In this document: positions 1 to 8,937 of the stretch, in pieces
How positions within the stretch are numbered: the stretch's first letter is position 1
Layout: each line of letters opens with the position of its first letter
Assembly (NCBI GenBank): GCA_000720375.1
Contig: JOAA01000031.1
Location: 39,223-103,222, forward strand
Direction of reading: 5' to 3'
Source of the DNA: Rhodococcus rhodnii
GTDB lineage: Bacteria; Actinomycetota; Actinomycetes; Mycobacteriales; Pseudonocardiaceae
DNA length: 64,000 bases
Made by a program: the position numbers and the translations under genes
The notes under the pieces: model-generated
Databases searched by the model: none
Seen by the model: the letters and a program-made list of their open reading frames with translations, nothing else
Told to the model about the DNA's origin: nothing

Positions 1-798
1 CTGGGTATCACCACTGACTGGAAGTCCCGCTGGTACGCGGACAAGCAGTACGCGGAGTACGTGGCGGAAGACGTCAAGATCCGGAAGCTGCTGTCCAAGG
101 GCATGGAGCGCGCCGGCATCTCCAAGGTGGAGATCGAGCGGACCCGTGACCGCGTCCGGGTGGACATCCACACCGCGCGTCCGGGCATCGTCATCGGCCG
201 TCGTGGTGCCGAAGCGGACCGCATCCGCGGTGAGCTCGAGAAGCTGACGCGCAAGCAGGTCCAGCTGAACATCCTCGAGGTGAAGAACCCCGAGTCGGAC
301 GCTCAGCTGGTCGCGCAGGCAGTCGCCGAGCAATTGAGCAACCGTGTTGCCTTCCGGCGCGCGATGCGTAAGGCCATCCAGTCGGCCATGCGCTCGCCGC
401 AGGTCAAGGGCATCCGGGTGCAGTGCGGTGGCCGTCTCGGCGGTGCCGAGATGTCCCGCTCGGAGCACTACCGCGAGGGTCGGGTCCCGCTGCACACGCT
501 GCGCGCGGACATCGACTACGGCTTCTTCGAGGCCCGCACCACCTTCGGCCGCATCGGCGTGAAGGTCTGGATCTACAAGGGTGACGTCGTCGGCGGCCGC
601 CGCCAGCACGACGCCGCTCAGCAAGCCACGCAGGAGCGCGCTCCGCGTCGCGACCGTCCGAACCGGGCTCGTCGCTCCGGTGCCACCGGCACCACCGCGA
701 CCAGCACCGAGGCCGGGCGCGCCGCCGCGGAAGCCGCGCAGGCTCCGGCTGAGTCCGCTCCGGCGGCTCCCGAGGCCACGGCAAACGGGGAGGGCTGA
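1..798 (+). CDS. rpsC: 30S ribosomal protein S3, 5'-truncated by window edge
   Basis: S3 sits at the mRNA entry channel of the 30S subunit. The frame is open from base 1 ([20 protein letters not shown]), so only about a dozen N-terminal residues are missing outside the window. The KH-type RNA-binding core ([10 protein letters not shown]) and the C-terminal S3 signature ([21 protein letters not shown]) are clear. An Ala/Pro/Glu-rich tail of about 50 residues follows the conserved core, a length common in actinomycetes. Three bases separate it from rplP, consistent with one S10-operon transcript. Confidence 0.98.
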   Translation: MGITTDWKSRWYADKQYAEYVAEDVKIRKLLSKGMERAGISKVEIERTRDRVRVDIHTARPGIVIGRRGAEADRIRGELEKLTRKQVQLNILEVKNPESDAQLVAQAVAEQLSNRVAFRRAMRKAIQSAMRSPQVKGIRVQCGGRLGGAEMSRSEHYREGRVPLHTLRADIDYGFFEARTTFGRIGVKVWIYKGDVVGGRRQHDAAQQATQERAPRRDRPNRARRSGATGTTATSTEAGRAAAEAAQAPAESAPAAPEATANGEG

Positions 799-801
799 GC
801 A

Positions 802-1221
802 GTGCTCATCCCACGCAAGGTCAAGCACCGCAAGCAGCACTCGCCGAAGCGCCACGGCGCCGCCAAGGGTGGCACCAAGGTCAACTTCGGGGAGTACGGC
901 ATCCAGGCGCTCGAGCCTTCGTACGTGACGAACCGGCAGATCGAGTCCGCGCGTATCGCCATCAACCGGCACATCCGCCGTGGTGGCAAGGTGTGGATCC
1001 CGATCTTCCCGGACCGTCCGCTGACCAAGAAGCCCGCCGAGACCCGGATGGGTTCCGGTAAGGGTTCGCCCGAGTACTGGGTGGTCAACGTCAAGCCGGG
1101 TCGCGTGCTGTTCGAGATGAGCTTCCCGAACGAGGCCGTGGCGCGTGAGGCACTGCGCCGTGCGATCCACAAGCTGCCGATGAAGTGCCGCATCGTGACG
1201 CGTGAAGGTGGTGACTTCTGA
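802..1221 (+). CDS. rplP: 50S ribosomal protein L16
   Basis: L16 (139 aa) binds 23S rRNA near the A site. It begins at GTG with the family N-terminus [19 protein letters not shown] and contains the GKGSPEYWV signature. Its stop codon overlaps the rpmC ATG in a TGATG junction, which suggests translational coupling. Length and motifs match the family over the whole gene. Confidence 0.98.
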   Translation: MLIPRKVKHRKQHSPKRHGAAKGGTKVNFGEYGIQALEPSYVTNRQIESARIAINRHIRRGGKVWIPIFPDRPLTKKPAETRMGSGKGSPEYWVVNVKPGRVLFEMSFPNEAVAREALRRAIHKLPMKCRIVTREGGDF

Positions 1222-1469
1222 TGGCCGCTGGAGTGACCGCGACTGAGATGCGTGAGCTGACCGAGGAGGAGCTGGTGCTCCGCCTGCGGGAGGCCAAGGA
1301 GGAGCTGTTCAACCTCCGGTTCCAGATGGCCACCGGCCAGCTGGACAACAACCGTCGGCTGCGTACGGTCCGGCGGGACATCGCCAAGATCTACACAGTG
1401 ATGCGGGAGCGCGAACTGGGCTTGTCGGCTTCCCCTGACGAGACCACAGCGAACGAAGGTGCCGCATGA
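1221..1469 (+). CDS. rpmC: 50S ribosomal protein L29
   Basis: L29 (82 aa) is a two-helix protein at the polypeptide exit. The [18 protein letters not shown] and [19 protein letters not shown] segments are the conserved helices. There are short extensions at both ends, and the C-terminal tail is typical of actinomycetes. It overlaps rplP by one base and rpsQ by four (ATGA), so the three genes are tightly coupled. Confidence 0.97.
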   Translation: MAAGVTATEMRELTEEELVLRLREAKEELFNLRFQMATGQLDNNRRLRTVRRDIAKIYTVMRERELGLSASPDETTANEGAA

Positions 1470-1750
1470 CCGAGCCAACGACGACGGAGAACACGGAGGC
1501 CCGTGGCCGCCGCAAGGTGCGTGAGGGCTACGTCGTCTCCGACAAGATGAACAAGACCATCGTGGTCCAGCTCGAGGACCGCAAGAAGCACGCCTTGTAC
1601 GGCAAGGTCATGCGGACCACCACGAAGGTCAAGGCGCACGACGAGGAGAACACCGCCGGTGTCGGCGACCGTGTTCTGCTCATGGAGACTCGTCCGCTGT
1701 CGGCGACCAAGCGCTGGCGGCTCGTCGAGATTCTCGAGAAGGCCAAGTAA
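1466..1750 (+). CDS. rpsQ: 30S ribosomal protein S17
   Basis: S17 (94 aa) is an OB-fold primary 16S rRNA-binding protein. Motifs include [17 protein letters not shown], then [22 protein letters not shown] and KRWRLVEI. The first 18 or so residues are an unconserved Thr/Glu-rich extension. It overlaps rpmC by four bases. A 65-base gap follows before rplN, marking the boundary between the S10-type and spc-type gene sets. Confidence 0.98.
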   Translation: MTEPTTTENTEARGRRKVREGYVVSDKMNKTIVVQLEDRKKHALYGKVMRTTTKVKAHDEENTAGVGDRVLLMETRPLSATKRWRLVEILEKAK

Positions 1751-1815
1751 GAGACTGATTGACCGCGCGTGTCAGGTCGGAAATCTGCCACGCCACAACG
1801 GGTCAGGGAGAGACA

Positions 1816-2184
1816 GTGATCCAGCAGGAGTCGCGGCTGCGCGTCGCCGACAACACCGGTGCGAAGGAGATCCTTTGCATCCGCGTGCTCGGCGGTTCGG
1901 GTCGGCGCTACGCGGGCATCGGCGACATCATCGTCGCCACCGTGAAGGACGCCATCCCGGGTGCCGGCGTGAAAAAGGGTGACGTCGTCAAGGCCGTCAT
2001 CGTGCGCACCGCCAAGGAGCGTCGTCGTCCGGACGGTTCGTACATCCGGTTCGACGAGAACGCCGCGGTGCTCATCAAGAACGACACCGAGCCGCGTGGT
2101 ACCCGCATCTTCGGCCCGGTCGGCCGTGAGCTGCGGGACAAGAAGTTCATGAAGATCATTTCGTTGGCGCCGGAGGTGCTCTAG
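1816..2184 (+). CDS. rplN: 50S ribosomal protein L14
   Basis: L14 (122 aa) lies at the subunit interface and its length is canonical. The chosen start is GTG at 1816 ([19 protein letters not shown]), the invariant family N-terminus. A purine-rich ribosome-binding site (GGGAGAG) lies about 4-10 bases upstream. An upstream in-frame start would add 19 unconserved residues and is rejected. The gene opens the spc portion, and rplX follows two bases later. Confidence 0.98.
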   Translation: MIQQESRLRVADNTGAKEILCIRVLGGSGRRYAGIGDIIVATVKDAIPGAGVKKGDVVKAVIVRTAKERRRPDGSYIRFDENAAVLIKNDTEPRGTRIFGPVGRELRDKKFMKIISLAPEVL

Positions 2185-2186
2185 TC

Positions 2187-2504
2187 ATGAAGGTGAAGAA
2201 GGGCGACACGGTCGTCGTCATCGCCGGCAAGGACAAGGGTGCCAAGGGCAAGGTCATCCAGGCCTACCCGAAGGACAACAAGGTCCTGGTCGAGGGCGTC
2301 AACCGGATCAAGAAGCACACCAAGATCACTCAGACCCAGCGTGGCGCGCAGTCCGGCGGGATCGTGACCCAGGAGGCCCCGATCCACGTCTCCAACGTCA
2401 TGGTCGTCGCCGACGGCAAGGCCGTCCGCGTCGGGTACGAGACCAACGACGAGGGCCGCAAGGTTCGCGTGGCCCGCGGCAAGGGCAACGGGAAGGAGAT
2501 CTGA
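2187..2504 (+). CDS. rplX: 50S ribosomal protein L24
   Basis: L24 (105 aa) is an assembly-initiator KOW-domain protein. The KOW motif is at the N-terminus ([20 protein letters not shown]). NRIKKHTK and the [18 protein letters not shown] block complete the family pattern. It lies in the spc operon with short gaps to rplN and rplE. Confidence 0.98.
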   Translation: MKVKKGDTVVVIAGKDKGAKGKVIQAYPKDNKVLVEGVNRIKKHTKITQTQRGAQSGGIVTQEAPIHVSNVMVVADGKAVRVGYETNDEGRKVRVARGKGNGKEI

Positions 2505-2506
2505 TC

Positions 2507-3073
2507 ATGACTACGGCTGAGAAGACGACCATCCCGCGGCTCAAGGCCCGCTACCGCAGCGAGATCGCCCCGGCGATGCACAAGGACTTCTCCTACGAGA
2601 ACGTCATGCAGATCCCGGGCGTCGTGAAGATCGTCGTGAACATGGGTGTCGGCGACGCCGCCCGCGACGGCAAGCTGATCGAGGGCGCGGTCCGCGACCT
2701 GGCCACCATCACCGGCCAGCGTCCCGAGGTCCGCAAGGCCCGCAAGTCCATCGCGCAGTTCAAGCTGCGTGAGGGCATGCCGATCGGCGCGCGTTGCACG
2801 CTGCGTGGCGACCGGATGTGGGAGTTCCTCGACCGTCTGCTGACGATCGCCCTCCCGCGTATCCGTGACTTCCGTGGCCTGTCGCCCAAGCAGTTCGACG
2901 GCAACGGCAACTACACGTTCGGTCTGAACGAGCAGTCGATGTTCCACGAGATCGACCCCGACTCGATCGACCGCCAGCGCGGCATGGACATCACCATCGT
3001 GACCACCGCGACGAACGACGACGAGGGCCGGGCGCTGCTCAAGCACCTTGGCTTCCCGTTCAAGGAGAACTGA
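2507..3073 (+). CDS. rplE: 50S ribosomal protein L5
   Basis: L5 (188 aa) binds 5S rRNA and contacts the P-site tRNA. Visible signatures are [42 protein letters not shown] and [17 protein letters not shown]. The C-terminal MDITIVTTA block is also conserved. Start ATG at 2507 follows rplX by two bases. Confidence 0.98.
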   Translation: MTTAEKTTIPRLKARYRSEIAPAMHKDFSYENVMQIPGVVKIVVNMGVGDAARDGKLIEGAVRDLATITGQRPEVRKARKSIAQFKLREGMPIGARCTLRGDRMWEFLDRLLTIALPRIRDFRGLSPKQFDGNGNYTFGLNEQSMFHEIDPDSIDRQRGMDITIVTTATNDDEGRALLKHLGFPFKEN

Positions 3074-3077
3074 GCCG

Positions 3078-3263
3078 ATGGCCAAGAAGGCGTTGATCCA
3101 CAAGGCCGCGCAGAAGCCGAAGTTCAAGGTGCGTGCCTACACCCGTTGCCAGCGCTGCGGGCGTCCGCACTCCGTGTTCCGCAAGTTCGGCCTGTGCCGT
3201 GTCTGCCTGCGGGAGATGGCGCACCGCGGTGAGCTGCCCGGCGTGAGCAAGTCCAGCTGGTAA
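3078..3263 (+). CDS. rpsZ: 30S ribosomal protein S14, zinc-binding type Z
   Basis: S14 type Z (61 aa) binds zinc through two CxxC pairs, CQRC and CRVC, both intact here. [20 protein letters not shown] is the family N-terminus. The start at 3078 is preferred over an in-frame upstream start at 3048 that would overlap rplE and add unconserved residues. Many actinomycetes also carry a zinc-free S14 paralogue under Zur control. None is visible in this window. Confidence 0.97.
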   Translation: MAKKALIHKAAQKPKFKVRAYTRCQRCGRPHSVFRKFGLCRVCLREMAHRGELPGVSKSSW

Positions 3264-3343
3264 AGGCGAACCCGCCTCTACCTCCCACATCACCGCAGGC
3301 CCCGTGCGAGGGGAACCACGGTGAGAAAGGTTGACAGGTCACC

Positions 3344-3742
3344 ATGACGATGACCGACCCGATCGCAGACTTCCTGACCCGTCTGCGCAACGCCAACTCG
3401 GCGTACCACGACGAGGTCGTGCTGCCCCACTCGAAGCTCAAGCAGAACATCGCGGAGATCCTCAAGCGTGAGGGCTACATCGCGAGCTACCGCACCGAGC
3501 AGGGTGAGAAGAGCAAGCTCCTTGTGGTCGAGCTGAAGTACGGCCCGAACCGTGAGCGCAGCATCGCAGGCCTCCGCCGGATCTCGAAGCCGGGCCTGCG
3601 GGTGTACGCGAAGTCGACAAACCTTCCGAAGGTCCTCGGCGGCCTCGGCGTGGCGATCATCTCCACGTCGACCGGCCTGGTGACCGACCGGCAGGCCAAC
3701 AAGCAGGGTGTGGGCGGGGAAGTCCTCGCCTACGTCTGGTGA
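3344..3742 (+). CDS. rpsH: 30S ribosomal protein S8
   Basis: S8 (132 aa) is a primary 16S rRNA-binding protein and, in Escherichia coli, the repressor of the spc operon. [15 protein letters not shown] at the N-terminus and [20 protein letters not shown] at the C-terminus are family signatures. An 80-base gap separates it from the S14 gene and contains no obvious terminator. Confidence 0.98.
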   Translation: MTMTDPIADFLTRLRNANSAYHDEVVLPHSKLKQNIAEILKREGYIASYRTEQGEKSKLLVVELKYGPNRERSIAGLRRISKPGLRVYAKSTNLPKVLGGLGVAIISTSTGLVTDRQANKQGVGGEVLAYVW

Positions 3743-3760
3743 CGAAGGGGAGGAGAAGGC

Positions 3761-4300
3761 ATGTCCCGCATCGGAAAGCTGCCGATCACCGTCCCCTCCG
3801 GGGTTGACGTCCAGATCGAAGGTCAGACGGTCAACGTCAAGGGGCCGAAGGGCGCCCTGACGCACACCATCGCTGAGCCGATCAAGCTCGAGCGCGCCGA
3901 GGACGGCACGCTGGAGGTCAAGCGGCCCAACGACGAGCGCCAGAACCGGGCCCTGCACGGCCTGACCCGGACGCTCGTGAACAACCTCGTCATCGGTGTG
4001 ACCGCCGGTTACGAGAAGAAGCTGGAGATCCACGGCGTCGGTTACCGTGTGCAGCTCAAGGGTTCCGACCTGGAGTTCGCGCTCGGCTACAGCCACCCGA
4101 TCAAGGTGGAGGCGCCGAAGGGGATCACCTTCACGGTCGAGACCCCGACGCGGTTCTCGGTCAGTGGCATCGACAAGCAGCTCGTCGGTGAGGTCGCGGC
4201 CAACATCCGCAAGCTGCGCAAGCCCGACCCGTACAAGGGCAAGGGCGTCCGCTACGCGGGCGAGAAGATCCGCCGCAAGGTCGGAAAGACGGGTAAGTGA
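3761..4300 (+). CDS. rplF: 50S ribosomal protein L6
   Basis: L6 (179 aa) has two duplicated folds near the GTPase-associated centre. [15 protein letters not shown] starts the protein. The C-terminal [14 protein letters not shown] motif is diagnostic. An AGGGGAGGAG-like ribosome-binding site precedes the ATG. One base separates the stop codon from the rplR start. Confidence 0.98.
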   Translation: MSRIGKLPITVPSGVDVQIEGQTVNVKGPKGALTHTIAEPIKLERAEDGTLEVKRPNDERQNRALHGLTRTLVNNLVIGVTAGYEKKLEIHGVGYRVQLKGSDLEFALGYSHPIKVEAPKGITFTVETPTRFSVSGIDKQLVGEVAANIRKLRKPDPYKGKGVRYAGEKIRRKVGKTGK

Positions 4301-4301
4301 C

Positions 4302-4703
4302 ATGAGCGAAGCGACAGTTACCAAACGCAAGCCGGTGGGCAAGGACATCTCCACCCGCCGCCGGGTGGCCCGCACGCGCCGTCACTTCCGGCTCCGCAAG
4401 AAGATCAGCGGCACGCCGGCTCGTCCGCGCCTGGTCGTCAACCGGTCCTCGCGGCACATCGCCGTGCAGCTGATCGACGACCTGGCCGGTGTCACCATCG
4501 CCGCGGCGACCTCCTTCGAGGCCGACGTGCGTGCGCTGGACGGCGACAAGAAGGCAAAGGCCGCCAAGGTCGGCCAGCTGATCGCGGCCCGCGCCAAGGA
4601 CAAGGGCGTCGACAAGGTCGTGTTCGACCGGGGTGGCTACGACTACCACGGCCGGATCGCGGCGCTCGCCGACGCGGCCCGTGAGGCGGGGCTGGAGTTC
4701 TGA
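4302..4703 (+). CDS. rplR: 50S ribosomal protein L18
   Basis: L18 (133 aa) binds 5S rRNA with L5. The start at ATG 4302 ([20 protein letters not shown]) follows rplF directly. A longer in-frame reading upstream overlaps rplF and is rejected. Family motifs are [18 protein letters not shown] and the C-terminal [20 protein letters not shown], which is strongly conserved. Confidence 0.98.
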   Translation: MSEATVTKRKPVGKDISTRRRVARTRRHFRLRKKISGTPARPRLVVNRSSRHIAVQLIDDLAGVTIAAATSFEADVRALDGDKKAKAAKVGQLIAARAKDKGVDKVVFDRGGYDYHGRIAALADAAREAGLEF

Positions 4704-4743
4704 TGAACACCCGCGAAGCAATCGAGAACGGAAGGAACGCCTG

Positions 4744-5385
4744 ATGCCGGGACGTACACGGCAGGGTGGCGGCTTTGGCGGTCAGGGCGGCCAGGGCGGC
4801 AACGACCGCGGTGACCGCCGGGACCGCAGGGACCGCCGCGACGGTGGCCGTGGCGGAGCGGCCCAGGAGAAGACCCCGCACCTCGAGCGCGTGGTCGCCA
4901 TCAACCGCGTCGCCAAGGTCGTGAAGGGTGGTCGTCGCTTCAGCTTCACCGCCCTCGTTGTTGTGGGTGACGGCGACGGTCAGGTCGGCGTCGGCTACGG
5001 CAAGGCGAAGGAGGTGCCCGCCGCGATCGCCAAGGGTGTGGAAGAGGCCAAGAAGAACTTCTTCCGCGTGCCCCGGATCGCCGGCACCATCCCGCACCCC
5101 GTGCAGGGTGAGGACGCCGCCGGCGTCGTGCTCCTGCGTCCGGCCAGCGCCGGTACCGGTGTCATCGCCGGTGGCCCGGTGCGTGCCGTGCTGGAGTGCG
5201 CGGGCGTCCACGATGTGCTGTCGAAGTCGCTGGGTAGCGACAACGCCATCAACATCGTGCACGCGACCGTCGCCGCGCTGAAGGGCCTGCAGCGTCCGGA
5301 GGAGGTGGCCGCCCGCCGCGGTCTGCCGCTCGAGGACGTCGCCCCCGCCGCCATGCTGCGTGCGCGCGCACAGGCTGGAGCGTGA
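4744..5385 (+). CDS. rpsE: 30S ribosomal protein S5 with Gly/Arg/Asp-rich N-terminal extension
   Basis: S5 (213 aa) contributes to decoding fidelity. The conserved domain begins around residue 43 ([20 protein letters not shown]) and includes [14 protein letters not shown] and the S5 C-terminal fold. The first 40 or so residues are a low-complexity Gly- and Arg/Asp-rich stretch with GGQGG and DRRD repeats. Such extensions occur in other actinomycetes. The ribosome-binding site AAGGAA lies just upstream of ATG 4744. Confidence 0.97.
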   Translation: MPGRTRQGGGFGGQGGQGGNDRGDRRDRRDRRDGGRGGAAQEKTPHLERVVAINRVAKVVKGGRRFSFTALVVVGDGDGQVGVGYGKAKEVPAAIAKGVEEAKKNFFRVPRIAGTIPHPVQGEDAAGVVLLRPASAGTGVIAGGPVRAVLECAGVHDVLSKSLGSDNAINIVHATVAALKGLQRPEEVAARRGLPLEDVAPAAMLRARAQAGA

Positions 5386-5386
5386 C

Positions 5387-5572
5387 ATGGCGAAGCTGCA
5401 GATCACCCAGGTCAAGAGCAAGATCGGCACCAAGCACAACCACCGCGAGTCGTTGCGCACCCTCGGGCTGCGCAAGATCCGCCAGAGCGTGGTGCGTGAC
5501 GACACCCCCGAGGTCCGCGGCCTGGTTCACACGGTCCGTCACCTCGTGGTCGTCGAGGAGGTCAACGACTGA
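5387..5572 (+). CDS. rpmD: 50S ribosomal protein L30
   Basis: L30 (61 aa) starts at ATG 5387 ([14 protein letters not shown]), directly after the rpsE stop. [20 protein letters not shown] is the family core. A longer in-frame start upstream overlaps rpsE and is not used. The final base of its stop codon is the first base of the rplO ATG (TGATG). Confidence 0.97.
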   Translation: MAKLQITQVKSKIGTKHNHRESLRTLGLRKIRQSVVRDDTPEVRGLVHTVRHLVVVEEVND

Positions 5573-6015
5573 TGGCCATCAAGCTGCATCACCTGCGCCC
5601 GGCCCCGGGTGCCAAGTCCGACAAGATCCGCGTCGGTCGTGGTGAGGGCTCGAAGGGCAAGACCGCCGGCCGCGGCACGAAGGGCACCAAGGCCCGCAAG
5701 AACGTGCCTGCCCGGTTCGAGGGTGGGCAGATGCCCATCCACATGCGGCTGCCGAAGCTCAAGGGCTTCAAGAACCGCTTCCGCGTGGAGTACCAGATCG
5801 TCAACGTCGGCGACCTGGCCACGCTGTTCCCCGAGGGCGGCAAGGTCGGCGTGCTCGACCTGGTCGCGAAGGGCGCGGTCCGCAAGGGCCAGCTCGTCAA
5901 GGTCCTCGGTGACGGCGACATCGCCGGTGTGAAGCTGGACGTCACCGTCCACGCCTTCTCCGGCAGCGCGGTCGAGAAGATCACCGGCGCGGGCGGCACT
6001 GTAAACAAGCTGTAA
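5572..6015 (+). CDS. rplO: 50S ribosomal protein L15
   Basis: L15 (147 aa) is a late-assembly protein. The Gly/Lys-rich N-terminal arm ([19 protein letters not shown]) and the C-terminal [14 protein letters not shown] block identify it. The last codons are imperfectly duplicated downstream: AAACAAGCTGT occurs at the gene end and again at 6020-6030 before a second stop. A strong terminator follows, so rplO is the last gene of this part of the spc block. secY, normally next, lies 2.9 kb downstream. Confidence 0.98.
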   Translation: MAIKLHHLRPAPGAKSDKIRVGRGEGSKGKTAGRGTKGTKARKNVPARFEGGQMPIHMRLPKLKGFKNRFRVEYQIVNVGDLATLFPEGGKVGVLDLVAKGAVRKGQLVKVLGDGDIAGVKLDVTVHAFSGSAVEKITGAGGTVNKL

Positions 6016-6045
6016 TGGCAAACAAGCTGTGACGCCTCAGCGCTG

Positions 6046-6086
6046 AAAGGCCCGCCAGGTTTCGTACCTGGCGGGCCTTTTCGTTT
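6046..6086 (+). terminator. Rho-independent terminator after rplO
   Basis: A perfect 15-bp stem (6046-6060 paired with 6066-6080) closes a TTCGT loop and is followed by TTTTCGTTT. It separates the ribosomal operon from the inserted membrane-protein genes, so secY downstream probably needs its own promoter. Confidence 0.93.
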
Positions 6087-6134
6087 GTGCTGAACGGGGT
6101 TGTCCCGGGCGAAGGCCGCCGCCAAGGTCGCCCC

Positions 6135-6539
6135 ATGGATCTCACGAACCGCCGTGGGACGGCGGGTGCGGTGTTGTCGTTGCTCGCGGCCGTTTTCCTT
6201 GCCCTCGCTTCGTTTCTGCCGCTGTACGTCGCCGCCGAGGCTTCGGAGTTCGGTGCGGACGTCTCGTTCACCGTCAGGGTGGTCGGGTGGCAGAGCACGG
6301 TCTACCCGCAGGTGTTCGGTGCCGCTTTGGCTTTGACCGCAGGCGTTCTCGCATTCCGGCGCAAGGGCGGGCGCCTCATTTTGGTCACGTCCGGCGCGTT
6401 CAACCTCGGTGTCATGTGGATGTTGCTCACGCTGTACCCGCGGCTGGGCGAGGAGCTTGATCTCGGGCCCGGCTTCTGGTGCTTGATCGGCGGCCTGCTG
6501 GTGGCTGTTGCCGCTGTGGTTGTTGTGCCGCGGGAGTGA
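6135..6539 (+). CDS. Small polytopic membrane protein, single-repeat unit
   Basis: This 134-aa protein of unknown function has four predicted membrane segments at about residues 10-30, 55-75, 80-100 and 112-130. The pattern is GAVLSLLAAV...ASFLPLY, FGAALALTAGV, TSGAFNLGV and GPGFWCLIGGLL. The same pattern recurs twice in the next gene and, less well preserved, once in the third. A 28-base stretch at 6166-6193 is identical to 6623-6650 in the neighbour, indicating recent duplication or conversion. I do not recognise a named family. Confidence 0.8.
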   Translation: MDLTNRRGTAGAVLSLLAAVFLALASFLPLYVAAEASEFGADVSFTVRVVGWQSTVYPQVFGAALALTAGVLAFRRKGGRLILVTSGAFNLGVMWMLLTLYPRLGEELDLGPGFWCLIGGLLVAVAAVVVVPRE

Positions 6540-6591
6540 ATACGCTGCTTGGCCGCTTGTTGCGGGAGTGATCGACAGTCAGTGTCTTGCC

Positions 6592-7602
6592 ATGGATCAG
6601 TCGAGACGCCGCTGGAGCGCAAGTGCGGTGTTGTCGTTGCTCGCGGCCGTGCTCCTCGGGTTCGCGGCGTTTCTGCCGTTGTTCATCGGGGACAGCGACT
6701 TCCCGGGCGCCGAATCCGGCAGCACCTTCAGTGCCGGCATGAACGGCTGGAACAGTGGGTTCGGCCTTGGCTACCAACTGCTGGCCGGCGCCGCCGTGGC
6801 GGTGGCCGCCGGTGTGGTGGCGGCTTGGGGAAGCCGCAAGGGCGGTCTGGTCCTGCTGATCGCTTCCGCCGCGTTCAACCTTGGTGTCGGGTCGATCGCT
6901 GGTTCGGCGCTGGTCACTTACGCCAAGCTGTTCCCGGAGTTCGACGGGCCCGAAGGCCGGATCACCGCAGACCTCGGCGTCGGAGTCTGGTTCCTCTGCG
7001 CAGGCCTGCTTTTGGCGTTCGCCGCCGTCGCTCTCGTGCTGACACCGGCGGATCTGGATCTCGCCAACCGTCGGTGGGGCATGGCGGCCACCTTGTCGTT
7101 GGTGGCCGCCGCGCTGCTGACGCTCGCGGCCTTTCTCCCGCACTTCTCCACCGAGTGGGGAGAGCCATGGGGCGACGGCGGGCGGATCACGGCGAACGCC
7201 TGGGGCATTACGCAGACCATCGGGGCGTTGCCTGGCCGTGGCATGCCCTACGGACCCGAGTTCTCCAGCGGGTACCAGCAGCTCTTCGGTGCCGCCTTGG
7301 CACTGGCCGCGGGTCTGCTCGCCTTGGTGGCAGCGCGGAAGTCCGCCCGCGGCCGCTCGGGAAGCATGGTCATGCTCGTCGCTGCCGGGTCGTTCAACCT
7401 CGGCTTCGCCCCACTGCTGGTGGAGATGCTTTCCCACTACTTCACGATGTTCCCGGCACAAAGCCGATCCTTGCGGCTCTTCGACGTCGGCCTTGGCATC
7501 TGGTGCCTGTTCCTCGGCGTCCTGTTCGCTCTTCTGGCGACCGTGGCCGTCCTGTCTCGCAAACCAGCCGAGGAGACGCTGCCCGCCACCACGGGTGCGT
7601 GA
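6592..7602 (+). CDS. Polytopic membrane protein with two tandem copies of the repeat
   Basis: The 336-aa protein starts at ATG 6592 (MDQSRRRWSASAVLSLLAAV). It contains two consecutive copies of the four-helix unit. The first covers roughly residues 7-145, the second 155-325. Each has the same landmarks: an AAxLxxAAFLPxF helix, a YQxLxGAAxAxAAG helix, an AAxSFNLG-type helix and a final GVGxWxL or GLGIWCL helix. A soluble loop of 30-50 residues lies between helices 1 and 2 of each unit. The function is unknown. Context with the flanking single-copy genes shows a locally expanding family. Confidence 0.8.
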   Translation: MDQSRRRWSASAVLSLLAAVLLGFAAFLPLFIGDSDFPGAESGSTFSAGMNGWNSGFGLGYQLLAGAAVAVAAGVVAAWGSRKGGLVLLIASAAFNLGVGSIAGSALVTYAKLFPEFDGPEGRITADLGVGVWFLCAGLLLAFAAVALVLTPADLDLANRRWGMAATLSLVAAALLTLAAFLPHFSTEWGEPWGDGGRITANAWGITQTIGALPGRGMPYGPEFSSGYQQLFGAALALAAGLLALVAARKSARGRSGSMVMLVAAGSFNLGFAPLLVEMLSHYFTMFPAQSRSLRLFDVGLGIWCLFLGVLFALLATVAVLSRKPAEETLPATTGA

Positions 7603-7637
7603 TCAGAGCGTGTCATCGACCTGTCACGCTCTGTGCC

Positions 7638-8201
7638 ATGTGGCATCCGCAGCGCCTGATCGGCGCCATCCTCGCGCTGGTCGCGGCGATCCTGCTGTTG
7701 GTCTCGCCGTTCTTCCCGCTGTTCATCGGGCATGTGAACGCCAGGGCGGCGGACTTCACGATGACCATCGACGCTTGGGGCTTCGACACAGATGCGCCAC
7801 AACGCGTCGGTGCCGTGGCGGTGAACGCGTACGGTCTGATCTTCGCTGCAGTGTTGTTGTTCGTAGGGACGATCCTCACGTTCGTTGGCGCGCGTAATTC
7901 CGCCACACCAAGCAGTCGGCGCGTTGCTGCCACCGGTATGGGCATCGCTACCGCGTTCACCCTTGGTGTCGCGGCGACGGTGGTGCCTCAGCTCACCAAC
8001 TGGGTGGACACGTTCCGTCCGACGGGACTGGCCAGTGCCAGCGTCGACACGTCAGTCGGCACCGGCTTCTGGATGATGGCCGTCGGAGCCGGCATCGCGC
8101 TCGCCGCCGCTGTCATCACCGCCCTGCGTTTCCGGGACAGGGAGCCGGAAACGCCGCCGTACGGCATCCCGTTGCCGGTTCAGCCGTCGGAGGGCGACTG
8201 A
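7638..8201 (+). CDS. Polytopic membrane protein, diverged repeat unit
   Basis: This 187-aa protein is read from ATG 7638 ([20 protein letters not shown]). It has four hydrophobic segments and recalls the two preceding genes: [10 protein letters not shown] in helix 1, a second helix followed by a basic turn, [12 protein letters not shown] in place of AAFNLGV, and [17 protein letters not shown] as the last helix. The C-terminal tail is short and Pro-rich. The function is unknown. It lies immediately upstream of idi, but nothing in it suggests isoprenoid metabolism. Confidence 0.72.
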   Translation: MWHPQRLIGAILALVAAILLLVSPFFPLFIGHVNARAADFTMTIDAWGFDTDAPQRVGAVAVNAYGLIFAAVLLFVGTILTFVGARNSATPSSRRVAATGMGIATAFTLGVAATVVPQLTNWVDTFRPTGLASASVDTSVGTGFWMMAVGAGIALAAAVITALRFRDREPETPPYGIPLPVQPSEGD

Positions 8202-8220
8202 GCGGTTACTGTCTATCCAC

Positions 8221-8817
8221 ATGGAGCAGGTCGTCTTACTGGACGAGGCCGGGCAGGCCATAGGCACCGCGGACAAGGCAACGGTCCACCACGAGCAGAC
8301 TCCGCTGCACCTCGCGTTCTCGTCGTACGTCTTCGACGAGCACAACCGGTTCCTGCTCACCCGCAGAGCGCTGTCCAAGCGCACCTGGCCGGGGGTCTGG
8401 ACCAATTCCTGCTGCGGGCATCCCGCGCCCGGTGAGGCGATACGTGACGCCGTTATCCGCCGGCTGAAGACCGAGCTTGGTCTCGATGTCGACACGATCG
8501 AGCTCGTGCTGCCCAAGTTCCGCTACCGGGTCGCGATGCCGGACGGCGTGGTCGAGAACGAGATGTGTCCCGTCTACCGGGTCACCGTGACCGGCGATCC
8601 GACGCCGGATCCCACCGAGGTCGAGGACTTCGAATGGGTCTCCTGGCCGCCCAACCGCGAGCTCTCTCCCTGGGCTGAACTGCAGTTGCCTCAGCTCAAA
8701 GCGCTCGGCGAAGATCCTCGGCAATGGCCTGCCGCGGACCCCGCCGACCTTCCGCCTGCAGCAGAGGAGATCAATGCGCCGGACGGGGGGTGCGGAGGCC
8801 CCATCCGAGGCTGTTAG
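8221..8817 (+). CDS. idi: Isopentenyl-diphosphate delta-isomerase, type I
   Basis: This enzyme interconverts IPP and DMAPP for isoprenoid synthesis in the cytosol. The 198-aa Nudix-fold protein has the catalytic cysteine context NSCCGHP (Cys64/65), the metal-binding histidines near [11 protein letters not shown], and the conserved ENEMCPVY at 112-119 carrying the catalytic/metal-binding glutamates. WPGVWTNSC and the C-terminal F-x-W-V-x-W pattern complete the signature. Its location between rplO and secY is unusual. The mechanism is established for the family. Confidence 0.96.
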   Translation: MEQVVLLDEAGQAIGTADKATVHHEQTPLHLAFSSYVFDEHNRFLLTRRALSKRTWPGVWTNSCCGHPAPGEAIRDAVIRRLKTELGLDVDTIELVLPKFRYRVAMPDGVVENEMCPVYRVTVTGDPTPDPTEVEDFEWVSWPPNRELSPWAELQLPQLKALGEDPRQWPAADPADLPPAAEEINAPDGGCGGPIRGC

Positions 8818-8827
8818 AGTCGAGGAC

Positions 8828-8918
8828 ACGCTTCGGGACAAATGTGCCCCGAAGCGTTCGTGGCTTGTGTTCCCGCCGGTGCAATCACCGGCCCAGTCGT
8901 TCGCCGGCAGGATGCCGG
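8828..8918 (+). promoter_or_regulatory. Three-hairpin leader upstream of secY
   Basis: Three perfect hairpins lie in tandem: 8828-8837 with 8848-8857 (10 bp), 8875-8880 with 8887-8892 (6 bp), and 8904-8909 with 8913-8918 (6 bp). The ACCGGC strand of hairpin 2 could alternatively pair with GCCGGT at 8914-8919. The AGGAGG ribosome-binding site follows at 8927-8932. The first hairpin may terminate idi transcription. The others look like a structured secY leader. No ligand or regulator is inferred. Confidence 0.45.
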
Positions 8919-8937
8919 TGACGCGAGGAGGTCTTGC

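Noticed and set aside
6549..7637. Long upstream extension of the third membrane protein
   Set aside because: It is out of frame with, and overlaps, the two-repeat membrane protein gene. Only the portion from ATG 7638 has coding character.
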